Below are positions 38,881 through 48,811 of a DNA stretch of 64,000 nucleotides, piece after piece. The notes below the pieces were generated by a model. That model had not been told where the DNA came from. It saw only the letters and a program-made list of their open reading frames with translations, and searched no databases. The stretch covers positions 310,001-374,000 of the forward strand of contig NZ_CP108462.1 in the NCBI RefSeq assembly GCF_036226365.1. Direction: 5' to 3'. The DNA is from Streptomyces sp. NBC_01262. GTDB taxonomy: Bacteria > Actinomycetota > Actinomycetes > Streptomycetales > Streptomycetaceae. How positions within the stretch are numbered: position 1 is the first letter of the stretch; each line of letters begins with the position of its first letter. The translations under genes were made by a program, and so were the position numbers.

Positions 38881-39260
38881 ACGAGCACCAGCCGGTCGGC
38901 CAGGGCCTGCAGACGGAACCGGGCGACCGCGAGATTGGCCTCGCCCCGGTCCAGCCAGAGGTACAGGAACACACTGCTCTCGAAGGAGGTGTCGACGAAC
39001 CGCATGAGGTGGTAGCCGCCGCTTCCGGTGATGATGATGTCCTCGACGGGGACCTTGCCGGTCTGTGTCGTGGTGAACGACCCGCCGTCCACCACCGCCC
39101 GGACCACCTCGGTGGTCTCCACGGCCGCGACCTCGTGGTCGCCGTCCGGTCCCTCCCCCGCGGTGCCCAGGACGAGCCCGCTGGTCCAGTCGACCAGGCT
39201 CGCTCCGCGCACGCCGGGGATGGCCATAGCCTCGATCAGGCACTCGTCAATTCCGGGCAC
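38877..39260 (-). CDS. Roadblock/LC7-type protein (first of cluster)
   Basis: This 127-aa protein is similar in plan to the one at 37173: AMAIPGVRGASLVDWTSGLV, then VAAVETTEVVRAVVDGGSF, EDIIITGSGGYHLMRFVD, and FLYLWLDRGEANLAVARFRL. The two are clearly paralogous, sharing the C-terminal FLYL-LDR-NLA-AR pattern. The start is GTG 39260 with AAGGGG upstream. It opens the cluster and is coupled to the PATAN-like gene by ATGA. The two paralogues and the CvnB-like protein may form a heteromeric complex (inference). Confidence 0.82.
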   Translation of the reverse strand: MPGIDECLIEAMAIPGVRGASLVDWTSGLVLGTAGEGPDGDHEVAAVETTEVVRAVVDGGSFTTTQTGKVPVEDIIITGSGGYHLMRFVDTSFESSVFLYLWLDRGEANLAVARFRLQALADRLVLV

Positions 39261-39845
39261 GCGGATATCCCCTTCGCCACCACGTTCGGTAGGTTGGCTG
39301 GCACAGAACGTTAGCAACGAGGCGCTTGTCCGAGGCACTTGTGGCAATTTCCCCCGTCACGTGCCCAGTTCTGCACTATGCTCCGCGCGGCACACAGCCA
39401 ATCGACAGGAACTCCCCATTCCGGTCGACCGCTTGCGCAAGATTCTGCACCGTTGCGACCGTTGCGACCGTTCGGCTGACGCCCGGCGGTCTGCGCTCTG
39501 CGCCAAGCTCTTCCCGGAGCGGGAGGCTCGAGGGGGCCTCGCCGTAGCGGATGGCGTCGGCCCGGAGGCCGCCTTGCGGGCGTCGGCGGCGACAGAGGAC
39601 TCGGCGGGCAGCTCCCGGGTGGTCACCTGGGAGCGGCCGAGGACCCGGGTGCGGGCCACGGCGCGCTCGGTCCGGTCGCTGTGGGGGTGGTCCACGATCT
39701 CGGTGTCCCGCGGGCCGCGCACGGCGTCCTCGGTCAGGGCCATGGTGCAGCACGGGAACTGGACGAAGGCCAGCCGGTGACCGTGCCGTCGTCGACGGTG
39801 GCACGGGCCGTGCCGCCCCGTCGACGACGTCGGCCGTCCGGCCGT
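39261..39845. other. 585-bp intergenic region with a possible decayed gene
   Basis: This lies between the roadblock cluster and the GGDEF-EAL gene. It holds a hairpin at 39788-39828. A minus-strand open frame (39357-39743, ATG) has Streptomyces-like third-position GC for its first 70 or so codons (TERAVARTRVLGRSQVTTRE), but coding-like sequence then moves to another frame (ADAIRYGEAPSSL near 39550). I recognise no family and see no ribosome binding site. It may be a frameshifted remnant. The promoter for the roadblock cluster should lie near 39261-39400. Confidence 0.4.
39788..39828 (-). terminator. Long hairpin terminator after the GGDEF-EAL gene
   Basis: GTCGTCGACGG pairs with CCGTCGACGAC and, nested inside, GGCACGG pairs with CCGTGCC, giving an 18-bp stem with small internal bulges and a tiny loop, 18 bp past the gene's stop. 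Confidence 0.7.
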
Positions 39846-42008
39846 TCAGGCGCTGCCCGCGTCGACCAGCGAGAGCGCGTGCAGCCGGTCGGGCGGGCCG
39901 GGGCGGGCGTAGTACCAGCCCTGGGCGGTGTCGCAGCCAAGGACGCGCAGATGCTCGGCCTGGAGCCCGGTCTCGACGCCCTCGACGGTGACGGACAGGC
40001 CGAGGGTGTGGGCGAGCTGGACGATGCCGTCGACGATCTTGACGTCGACGGGGTCGACCGGCTGGTGCTGCATACCGAGGGTGAAGGAGCGGTCCAGCTT
40101 CAGGGTGGTGATGGGGAGTTGGCGCAGCGAGGCGAGGTTGGAGTAGCCGGTGCCGAAGTCGTCCAGCGCTATGTCCATGCCGAGTTCGGCGAACTGCCGC
40201 AGCGGGCGCAGCAGTTCCTCGTCGGCGCCGATCAGGGCGCTCTCGGTGATCTCCAGGCAGATGGCGGAGGGTTCGAGCCCGGCCTCGGCCAGCGCAGCCA
40301 CGGTCTCGCGGACCAGGGCCGGATGGTGCAGCTGGGAGGGCGAGAGGTTGACGTTGACCCGCAGCGGGGGGCCGTCGGCGTGCAGGAGCTGCCAGTCGTG
40401 GGCCTGCTGGGCGGCCTGGGCCAGCACCCAGCGGCCCAGCGGCACGATCAGGCCGGTGCTCTCGGCCAGCGGGATGAAGTGGTCCGGGCCGAGCCTGCCG
40501 TGCACCGGGTGGTGCCATCGCACCAGCGCCTCGGCGCCTCGTACGCTGCCGTCGGAGAGCCGGACCAGGGGCTGGTACTCGACGAAGAACTCGCCGCGCT
40601 CCAGGGCGGTCGGCAGCCGGTTGGTGAGCCCGTGCCGGGTGATGGCGCGGGCGTCGGCGTCCGGGTCGGCCAGCGCGGAGCGGTTTCCGCCGGCGGCCTT
40701 GGCGCGGTACATGGTGATGTCGGCGCTGCGCAGCACCTCGGCCGGGCCGAGCGCGCCGGCCGGGCCCTCGACGATGCCGATGCTGCAGCGTACGGACAGA
40801 TCGCGGCCGTCGACGCTGATCGGATCGGCGAGCGCGGTGTGGATCAGCTCGGCCAGGGCGGCGACCTCGGAGCGGTCCGCGGGGTCGACGATCAGCGCGA
40901 CGAACTCGTCGCCGCCGATCCGGGCCACCAGTTGTCCGGGCGAGGTGACGCAGGCCTGGAGCCGTTCCGCGACGGCCACCAGCAGCAGGTCGCCGGTGGC
41001 GTGGCCGAGGCTGTCGTTGACGTCCTTGAAGCCGTCGAGGTCGAGATAGCACAGGCCGAGCCGGGCGGCGCCGGAGCCGCTTCCGTCGGCGGGGTCGAGG
41101 GCCTCTTCCAGGCGCTCGAAGAACAGGGTGCGGTTGGCGAGGCCGGTGAGGGCGTCGTGGGTGGCCTCGTAGCGCAGCCGTTCGCGCATGAGGCGCTGCT
41201 CGGTGATGTCCTCCATCAGGGCGAGCATGTACTGCGGGGCGCCGGCGGAGTCGCGCAGCAGCGAGACCGTGAGGTTGGTCCACAGCACCGTGCCGTCGGG
41301 GCGCAGATAGGGCTTCTCGATGCTGTAGTGGTCGAGTTCGCCGCGGGCGACCTGGTCCTGCATTTCCCAGGTGCCGGGGCCGTCGTCGGGGTGGACCCAT
41401 TCGTTGACGTTGCGGCTGCGTACGGTCTGCTCGGACCCGCCGAACATCTGGGTGAGGGCGTCGTTGACCTCCAGTATGTTGCCGTCCATGTCGGCGATGC
41501 CGATGCCGATCGAGGCTCCCTCGAAGACCGCCCGGAAGCGGGCCTCGCTCTCGTACAGCGCCTGCTCGGCCTCGGTGCGGGCGGCCAGGGCCGCGCGGGA
41601 GATGGCCTCCTGCTCGAACAGGGTGCGCTCGCGCAGGGCGCTCGCGAAGCCGGCGGCCGTCCAGTGCTGGAGGCGGGCGCAGCGGGCGCGGGCCTCGTCG
41701 GCGGGGACGGTGTTCTGCGGCGGGCAGTAGAGCAGCAGGTACGCGTCGATGACGCCGAGGATGCGGGGCAGCGCCTCGGGGTCGGTGCAGTGCGCGGCGA
41801 CCAGCGCGGCTCCGACGCCGACGGCGGGCCGGGGGTCGAAGGGGCGGGCCCGCAGCGCGTCGCTGAGGTCCTGGGCCAGCGGGACCAGGTACTCCTCGAA
41901 TTCCGCGCGGGTCATCGAGGTGGCGGTGGCCGGGTAGATCGCGCGGCTCCAGATGGCCGCGAAGCGGCGGAGGCCGTCGGCTCCGTCGTCGGCCTGTCCG
42001 GCTCTCAC
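39846..42008 (-). CDS. PAS-GGDEF-EAL cyclic-di-GMP turnover protein (RmdA-like)
   Basis: This 720-aa cytosolic protein has an N-terminal helical region (about 1-140), a short coiled segment (RTEAEQALYESEARF), a PAS domain (about 170-290, AVFEGASIGIGIADMDGN, TNLTVSLLRDSAG), a GGDEF domain with intact RIGGDEFVALI, and an EAL domain with EALVRWHH, NVNLSPSQLH, LEITES, DDFGTGYSNL and GVET. Both synthase and phosphodiesterase motifs look active, so it may be bifunctional. The layout resembles RmdA/CdgA of Streptomyces, which affect sporulation. Start GTG 42008 overlaps the methyltransferase stop (GTGA). Confidence 0.92.
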   Translation of the reverse strand: MRAGQADDGADGLRRFAAIWSRAIYPATATSMTRAEFEEYLVPLAQDLSDALRARPFDPRPAVGVGAALVAAHCTDPEALPRILGVIDAYLLLYCPPQNTVPADEARARCARLQHWTAAGFASALRERTLFEQEAISRAALAARTEAEQALYESEARFRAVFEGASIGIGIADMDGNILEVNDALTQMFGGSEQTVRSRNVNEWVHPDDGPGTWEMQDQVARGELDHYSIEKPYLRPDGTVLWTNLTVSLLRDSAGAPQYMLALMEDITEQRLMRERLRYEATHDALTGLANRTLFFERLEEALDPADGSGSGAARLGLCYLDLDGFKDVNDSLGHATGDLLLVAVAERLQACVTSPGQLVARIGGDEFVALIVDPADRSEVAALAELIHTALADPISVDGRDLSVRCSIGIVEGPAGALGPAEVLRSADITMYRAKAAGGNRSALADPDADARAITRHGLTNRLPTALERGEFFVEYQPLVRLSDGSVRGAEALVRWHHPVHGRLGPDHFIPLAESTGLIVPLGRWVLAQAAQQAHDWQLLHADGPPLRVNVNLSPSQLHHPALVRETVAALAEAGLEPSAICLEITESALIGADEELLRPLRQFAELGMDIALDDFGTGYSNLASLRQLPITTLKLDRSFTLGMQHQPVDPVDVKIVDGIVQLAHTLGLSVTVEGVETGLQAEHLRVLGCDTAQGWYYARPGPPDRLHALSLVDAGSA

Positions 42009-42829
42009 GCCTTGCGCCCGACGCCCGCGAAGCCCGTGTAGATGACGGGATCGGCTTCCGCGTCGCCGCCGTCCGCGGGGTCCGGGCGCCACAGCGGCAT
42101 CGGGCCCAGTCCCGGGTCGACCATCTCGAAGCCGTCGAAGAACCGTTCCACCTCGGCCCGCGAGCGCATGATCAGCGGTGAGCCGATGTTGCGGTAGACG
42201 CCTTCCACCCGGTCGCCCTGCTCGGGCCTGCGGGGGCCGCCGTCCACGGAGGCGTGGGTGAGGATCAGCAGGCTGCCGGGGGCCAGCGCGTCGCGCAGTT
42301 CGGCGACGGCCTTGCGCGGCTCGTCGGCCTCCTCCAGGAAGTGCAGTACGGCGATGAGCAGCAGGGCCACCGGCCGGCCGAGGTCGAGCAGGCGGCCCAC
42401 CGGCTCGCTGCCGAGGATGTCGCGGGGCTTGCGCAGATCGGCGGCGAGGATCTCGGCGCTGTCGTTGCCATCGAGGACCGCCCGGCTGTGCGCGACGGCG
42501 ACCGGGTCGTGGTCGACGTAGACGACATGGGCACCGGGGCTGGCGGCCTGCGCGACCTCGTGGACATTGCCGAAGGTGGGAATGCCGGAGCCGATGTCGA
42601 GGAACTGGGTTACGCCCTGGTCCACCGCGTATCTGACGGCGCGCCGCATGAACGCCCGGTTGGCCTGCATGATTTTCGGCAGTCCCGGAAAGACCTCGAT
42701 CGCCTGCCGCCCCGCCTCGCGGTCGACCTCGAAGTTGTGCGAACCGCCCAGGTAGTAGTCGTAGATGCGGGACACGCTCGGCACCGAGATGTCGATGCCT
42801 TGCGGGGCCCAGGCGGGACGCTCCACCAT
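42005..42829 (-). CDS. SAM-dependent methyltransferase, DUF574 (Methyltransf_19)
   Basis: This 274-aa protein has the DUF574 opening GIDISVPSVSRIYDYYLGGS and HNFEVDREAG, the SAM-binding motif I QFLDIGSGIPTFGNVHEVA, the acidic motif VVYVDHDPVAVAHSRAVL, and the later VALLLIAVLHFLEEADEP. This family is greatly expanded in Streptomyces and mostly of unknown substrate. Start ATG 42829. It is translationally coupled (4-bp overlap) to the GGDEF-EAL gene downstream, which suggests a shared physiological role, but the connection is not defined. Confidence 0.93.
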   Translation of the reverse strand: MVERPAWAPQGIDISVPSVSRIYDYYLGGSHNFEVDREAGRQAIEVFPGLPKIMQANRAFMRRAVRYAVDQGVTQFLDIGSGIPTFGNVHEVAQAASPGAHVVYVDHDPVAVAHSRAVLDGNDSAEILAADLRKPRDILGSEPVGRLLDLGRPVALLLIAVLHFLEEADEPRKAVAELRDALAPGSLLILTHASVDGGPRRPEQGDRVEGVYRNIGSPLIMRSRAEVERFFDGFEMVDPGLGPMPLWRPDPADGGDAEADPVIYTGFAGVGRKA

Positions 42830-42943
42830 CTGTGTCTCCAGCTCGTCAGGCGTACGGCAGCAGTTGATGTGATGAGGCTACTGATCGCCAGTTCGAGAAG
42901 GAACAACAACCGGAAATATGAGGTCCGTTTCGGTCACAGGACA

Positions 42944-42989
42944 AAGGCAAGTGCCTGTCTCCGCCGCCGCGGTGACAGGCACTTGCCTT
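42944..42989 (-). terminator. 16-bp hairpin terminator
   Basis: A perfect 16-bp inverted repeat, AAGGCAAGTGCCTGTC (42944-42959) with 42974-42989, loop 14 nt, lies 51 bp beyond the stop of the cell-wall hydrolase gene. On the minus strand it is followed by TGTCC. Confidence 0.8.
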
Positions 42990-43039
42990 GGGGACTGCCG
43001 TTCTGAGACGTACTCAGTCGGCCTGTGTCAGATCCTGTG

Positions 43040-44406
<1,367 letters not shown>

Positions 44407-44744
44407 GCCCGACAGAATCCCGCCGGTATTTGACCTGCGGGACTGTGAAGCTAAACGACGGTGTCGCGCATGAGCAAGGCGCTCAAACATAGGATCAAGA
44501 AAGCCGCAACCGGAGATGAGAATTCGATGACTTTCGGTGAGACGTGTCCGCTCTGCGTACACAAAACACTGACTGTCCGTGACTTGTCCGTTTTATGGAG
44601 TCACCCGGCGGGCCCGATATGGACGCATGGTGACAGTGGCGCTCCGCACCGTATTTCATGAGTGACGCCCGTCACGCATGGGCGATTTGTCCCTGACTGC
44701 TCCGATCCCGCATGGAAATCGGCTCCGCTGCGTATGTTTTGTGC
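44407..44744. other. Divergent promoter region between riboswitch and P450 gene
   Basis: About 340 bp, more A/T-rich than its surroundings, with no supported gene. The left part should hold the promoter for the riboswitch transcript. On the right, TATGTT at 44733-44738 lies 6 nt before the P450 ATG, the pattern of a leaderless promoter. Confidence 0.5.
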
Positions 44745-45983
44745 ATGACTATTTCGCGGCCTCCGCTGATTCTCGACCCCGCCGGAACCGACATTCACGC
44801 GGAAGGCGGCCGTTTACGGGAACGCGGCCCCGTCACCCGAGTCGAACTGCCCGGCGCGGTCCAGGCCTGGTCCGTGACCGGCCAGGAGGAGCTCAAGCAG
44901 CTCCTGACCGACCCCCGCGTCTCCAAGGACGCCCGGCAGCACTGGCCGGCCTTCATCAAGGGCGAGATCCCGCAGGACTGGCCGCTGTTCGTCTGGGTCG
45001 CGGTCACCAGCATGCTCACCGCCTACGGCAGCGACCACCGCAGGCTGCGCAGGCTGGTCGCCCCGGCCTTCACCGCCCGCCGCACCGCCGCCCTGCGGCC
45101 CCGGATCGAGGCGATCGCCGGCGGGCTCCTGGACGAGCTGGCCACCACCCCCTCAGGAGCGCCCGCCGACCTGCGGGCCGGGTACGCGTATCCGATCCCG
45201 ATCCAGGTGATCAGCGAGCTGATGGGCGTCCCGGAGGACCTGCGCCCGGGCCTGCGCACCTGCGTGGACCGGGGCTTCGACACCTCGATCACCCCCGAGG
45301 AGTCACTGGCGAACTACCACCGGATTTACGCGATCCTGGGTGAGCTGGCGGCTCTGAAGCGGGCCGAGCCCGGCGACGACATGACCAGCGTGCTGATCGC
45401 CGCGCGCGACACCGAGGACGGGGCGGACGGCTCCGCCCTGAGCGAGTCCGAGCTGCTCGACACCATGCTGCTGATCATCGCCGCCGGGCACGAGACCACC
45501 GTCAACCTCATCGACAACGCCGTCCACGCCCTGCTCACCCACCCCGCACAGCTCGAACTGGTCCGCTCCGGCCGCGTCACCTGGGGCGACGTCATCGAGG
45601 AGACCCTGCGCACCGAGGCGCCGCTCGCCCACCTGCCGCTGCGCTACGCGGTGGAGGACATCGAGGCCGGCGGCGTCACGATCGCCAGGGGCGACCCGAT
45701 CCTCGCCTCGTACGCCGCCGCCGGGCGCGACCCGCGACGGCACGGCGAGGACGCCGACAGCTTCGACGTCACCCGGCCGAGCAAGGAGCACCTGGCCTTC
45801 GGCCACGGCGTGCACTTCTGCCTCGGCGCGCCGCTGGCCCGGCTGGAGGCGGAGATCGCGCTGCCGGCCCTGTTCGAACGGTTCCCCGGCCTCGCCCTGG
45901 CCGTCCCGCCGCAGGAGCTGGAGCCGGTGAGCTCCTTCATCTCCCACGGTCACCGCGCCCTGCCCTGCGTCTGGCCGCGATAG
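44745..45983 (+). CDS. Cytochrome P450 (CYP107-like)
   Basis: This 412-aa soluble class I monooxygenase has the I-helix oxygen-binding motif [14 protein letters not shown], the ExxR pair in [18 protein letters not shown], and the heme-binding loop [15 protein letters not shown] with the Cys ligand. Length is standard. The start is ATG 44745 ([11 protein letters not shown]), consistent with a leaderless -10 immediately upstream. No ferredoxin or ferredoxin reductase is adjacent and no biosynthetic cluster surrounds it, so the substrate and redox partners are unknown. Confidence 0.94.
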   Translation: MTISRPPLILDPAGTDIHAEGGRLRERGPVTRVELPGAVQAWSVTGQEELKQLLTDPRVSKDARQHWPAFIKGEIPQDWPLFVWVAVTSMLTAYGSDHRRLRRLVAPAFTARRTAALRPRIEAIAGGLLDELATTPSGAPADLRAGYAYPIPIQVISELMGVPEDLRPGLRTCVDRGFDTSITPEESLANYHRIYAILGELAALKRAEPGDDMTSVLIAARDTEDGADGSALSESELLDTMLLIIAAGHETTVNLIDNAVHALLTHPAQLELVRSGRVTWGDVIEETLRTEAPLAHLPLRYAVEDIEAGGVTIARGDPILASYAAAGRDPRRHGEDADSFDVTRPSKEHLAFGHGVHFCLGAPLARLEAEIALPALFERFPGLALAVPPQELEPVSSFISHGHRALPCVWPR

Positions 45984-46007
45984 AAAGCGTCTTCTACTGT
46001 GTGGACC

Positions 46008-46703
46008 ATGCCCTCTGAGCCTTCAGCCCGGATCATGGTCTTCACCCGGACAACCGCTTACCGCCACGACTCCATCCCCGACGGGATCGCCGCGCTGCGC
46101 TCCCTCGGCGAGGCGAACGGCTTCGCCGTCGAGGCCACCGAGGACCCCGACATCCTCGCCGACGGCCTCGCGGCGGGCCCGGAGGCGTACCGGGCCGTGG
46201 TCTTCCTCTCCACCAGCGGCGAGGTCCTCACACCCGCGGGGCGCGAGGTCCTGAGGCAGTACACCGGTGCGGGCGGCGGCTTCATGGGGGTGCACGCCGC
46301 CGCCTGCACCGAGTACGACTGGCCGTACTACGGCGAGCTGCTCGGCGCCCGCTTCGCCCGCCACCCCGACCTCCAGCCGGGCGTGGTCACCGTCGAGGAC
46401 CACGACCACCCCGCCACCGAACACCTGGGCCCGCGCTGGCAGTTCACCGACGAGTGGTACGACTTCCGGGCCAGCCCCCGGGGTTCGGTGCGCGTCCTCG
46501 CCTCCGCCGACGAATCCTCCTACCAGGGCGGCGGCATGGGCGCCGACCATCCCCTGGTGTGGTGCCGAGAGAGCCACTCCCCCGGCGGCGGCCGCCTCTT
46601 CTACACCGCGCTGGGCCACTCCGGCGAGGCCTACGCCGACCCGGACTTCCGCCGCCACCTGCTGGGCGGGCTGAGATACGTCGGTCTTGTCAGACGGCCC
46701 TGA
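46008..46703 (+). CDS. ThuA-domain protein (trehalose-utilisation type)
   Basis: This 231-aa protein has a ThuA/glutamine-amidotransferase-like fold: IMVFTRTTAYRHDSIPDGIA, then AVVFLSTSGEVLT, GGGFMGVHAAACTEYDWPYY, HPATEHLGPRWQFTDEWYDF, and CRESHSPGGGRLFYTALGHS. ThuA proteins act in sugar or disaccharide metabolism; the exact reaction is not settled. The start ATG 46008 is 7 nt after TACTGT (45995-46000), another leaderless-type arrangement. The 3' end overlaps the convergent DeoR-type gene by 14 bp. Confidence 0.9.
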   Translation: MPSEPSARIMVFTRTTAYRHDSIPDGIAALRSLGEANGFAVEATEDPDILADGLAAGPEAYRAVVFLSTSGEVLTPAGREVLRQYTGAGGGFMGVHAAACTEYDWPYYGELLGARFARHPDLQPGVVTVEDHDHPATEHLGPRWQFTDEWYDFRASPRGSVRVLASADESSYQGGGMGADHPLVWCRESHSPGGGRLFYTALGHSGEAYADPDFRRHLLGGLRYVGLVRRP

Positions 46704-47451
46704 CGACGGTGCCGGTGCCTTCGAGCGCGGCGACCTCGTCGGCGGGGGCCGTGGTGTCGGTGACGAGGGTGTGCAGGAGTGTGGCGGGGCCGACGTAGGC
46801 GTAGGCGGTGTGGCCCAGCTTGCTGCCGTCGGCGGCGACGATGATGCGGCGCGTGGAGGCGATGGCGGCCTTCTTCACGGCCGCGTCATCGAGGTCGTAG
46901 GCGGTCAGGCCGTCGGCTGCGCTCAGGCCACAGCAGCCCATGACGGCGGTGTCGAAACGCAGTGCCGCCAGGGACGCGAGGGTCAGCGGGCCGGTGAGCG
47001 CTCCCTCGGCGGCCCGGGGCTGCCCGCCGGGCACCATCAGCGTGGCCGGTCCCGGGGCCGCGCCGAGTACCTGGATGGCCTGCAATGACAGGGGCATCAC
47101 AGTGACCGGCCGCCGGCGCAGCAGGTGGGCGATCTCCAGGCAGGTGGTGCCGCTGTCGAGGAGGACGGTCTCGCCGTCGGCGATCAGCGAGGACACCTCG
47201 GCCGCGATGCGGCGCTTGGCCTCGACCGCCTCGTGAGCACGCAGCACGAAGGGCGGCTCCTCACCCCTGAGCAGCAGGGTGCGCGCCCCGCCACGGACGC
47301 GCTCAAGGACGCCCTGCGCGGCCAGCGCGTCGAGGTCACGCCGGATGGTCATCTCGGAGGCGCCGGTCAGCACGGCGAGTTCCTGGACCGTGATCCTTCC
47401 CGACTCCCTGACGGCCTGCGCGATCATCCCGTGCCGGTCTGCGTTGCTCAT
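46690..47451 (-). CDS. DeoR/GlpR-family transcriptional regulator
   Basis: This 253-aa sugar-phosphate-responsive repressor has an N-terminal winged helix: SGRITVQELAVLTGASEMTI, then RRDLDALAAQGVLERVRGGA. The C-terminal effector domain has the family motifs ETVLLDSGTTCLEIAHLL, TVMPLSLQAIQVLG, FDTAVMGCCGLSAADGLTAY, and AAVKKAAIASTRRIIVAADGSKLG. The start is ATG 47451. It is divergent from an MFS-HAD operon and probably represses it through repeats at 47471-47511. Confidence 0.93.
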   Translation of the reverse strand: MSNADRHGMIAQAVRESGRITVQELAVLTGASEMTIRRDLDALAAQGVLERVRGGARTLLLRGEEPPFVLRAHEAVEAKRRIAAEVSSLIADGETVLLDSGTTCLEIAHLLRRRPVTVMPLSLQAIQVLGAAPGPATLMVPGGQPRAAEGALTGPLTLASLAALRFDTAVMGCCGLSAADGLTAYDLDDAAVKKAAIASTRRIIVAADGSKLGHTAYAYVGPATLLHTLVTDTTAPADEVAALEGTGTVVRAV

Positions 47452-47470
47452 GCCGCGATTGAACACCACA

Positions 47471-47511
47471 CGAAACGAACATTCAATGTGTGCGAAACGA
47501 CAGTATTCAAT
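47471..47511. promoter_or_regulatory. Putative DeoR operator (direct repeats)
   Basis: Two direct repeats, each CGAAACGA followed by ATTCAAT, start at 47471 and 47493 (spacing 22 bp, two helical turns). They lie in the 89-bp region between the DeoR gene and the MFS gene. Confidence 0.6.
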
Positions 47512-47540
47512 CGCCTTGGATGTTCATTACGGTGGGCTTC

Positions 47541-48779
47541 ATGAACGATTCGCTGCGAGCCGCCCGAGTGGCAACCTTTGCCTACTTCATCCTCTGCGGC
47601 ACCGTGATGGGCACCTGGGTGGTGAACATCCCCGCCATCGAGGAGCGCGTGGGCATCAGTCACGCGACGCTCGGGGGCCTGCTGGTGCTGCTGGGGCTCG
47701 GCGCCTTCATCGGCATGCAGGTGGCCGGGCGTCTCACCGACGCTCTCGGGGCCCGGGTGGTCGTCCCCGCCACCGGCGTGCTGTGCAGCGCGGCCCTGGT
47801 GCTGCCCGGCCTCTCCCGGGAGCCGTGGACGCTGGCAGGTGCCCTGCTGGCCTTCGGATTCTGCAACGGCTGCCTGGACGTGAGCATGAACGCCCACGCC
47901 GTGCACGTGGAGAAGGCGTACGGCCGGCCCGTCATGTCGGCCTTCCACGCCACGTTCTCCGTCGGCGGCGTCCTCGCCGCGCTCGTCGGTGCGGCTACGG
48001 CGAGCGCCGGCCTGACCCCGGCCGCGGGCATGGCCGCCATGGGAGCCCTGGGCATCGTGATCGCCCTGGCGTCGGCACGCGCCCTGCTGCCGGCCGCACC
48101 CACCGCTGCCGACACCGGCTCGGGCTCCGGCTCCGGCTCCGCAGGGGAGGCCGAGCAGGCACCGGCCGCCGAGCGCCGCCGCGCCGGCGCTGGCGCCGGC
48201 GCCAGCAGGCGCATCTGGGTCCTCGCCGCCCTGGCTCTGATGGTCATGCTGTGCGAGGGAGCCGCCAACGACTGGAGCGCGCTGCACCTGAAGGACGTCC
48301 TCGGCGCACCCGCGAGCACTGCCGCCTTCGCTTACGGCACCTTCGCGGCGACCATGACCATCGGCCGGCTGCTCGCCGACCGCCTCGTCGCCCGCTTCGG
48401 GTCCATGCCGATCCTGCGTTACGGCGCGGCGTCGGCTGCCGTCGGCATCACGATCGTGGCCGTCTCCCCGTGGATCTGGGCCGCGTTCGCAGGCTGGGGC
48501 CTGTTCGGTCTGGGGCTGTCCGGCTGTGTCCCGCAGCTGTTCAGCGCGGCCGGGCACGCCGACCCCGCCGCCGCGGGGGCCAACGTCTCCCGCGTCGCCG
48601 GGCTCGGATACGTCGGCATGCTCGCCGGCCCCGCCGTCATCGGCTGGATGACCCACCTCGTCGCCCTGAACCACGCCTTCGTACTGCTGACCCTGCTGTG
48701 TGCGATCACCGCTGTGGCCGCGGGGATCCTGCGCACCGCGTCCGACCCCACGCCCGAGATGGCGACAAGCAGCCACTGA
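47541..48779 (+). CDS. MFS transporter (YbjJ-like)
   Basis: This 412-aa, about 12-helix transporter has VATFAYFILCGTVMGTWVVN in helix 1, the loop motif GRLTDALGARVVV, and FCNGCLDVSMNAHAVHVEKA followed by SAFHATFSVGGVLAAL, which are hallmarks of the YbjJ/FucP-related group. A Gly/Ser/Ala central loop (about 195-225) separates the two halves. Start ATG 47541; an in-frame ATG at 47520 is possible. It is divergent from the DeoR regulator and followed 32 bp later by a HAD hydrolase. A sugar or sugar-alcohol substrate is suggested by the regulator type. Confidence 0.9.
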   Translation: MNDSLRAARVATFAYFILCGTVMGTWVVNIPAIEERVGISHATLGGLLVLLGLGAFIGMQVAGRLTDALGARVVVPATGVLCSAALVLPGLSREPWTLAGALLAFGFCNGCLDVSMNAHAVHVEKAYGRPVMSAFHATFSVGGVLAALVGAATASAGLTPAAGMAAMGALGIVIALASARALLPAAPTAADTGSGSGSGSAGEAEQAPAAERRRAGAGAGASRRIWVLAALALMVMLCEGAANDWSALHLKDVLGAPASTAAFAYGTFAATMTIGRLLADRLVARFGSMPILRYGAASAAVGITIVAVSPWIWAAFAGWGLFGLGLSGCVPQLFSAAGHADPAAAGANVSRVAGLGYVGMLAGPAVIGWMTHLVALNHAFVLLTLLCAITAVAAGILRTASDPTPEMATSSH

Positions 48780-48811
48780 ACGCCCCTCGGGATCCGGAGG
48801 AACCCACGGCC

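Noticed and set aside
37173-39260. A standard Streptomyces conservon (cvnABCD)
   Set aside because: Histidine kinase, DUF742 and GTPase genes are missing; only the roadblock component is represented.
44745-46703. Biosynthetic gene cluster around the P450
   Set aside because: No PKS, NRPS, terpene or RiPP core genes nearby; neighbours are ThuA, DeoR and transport genes.
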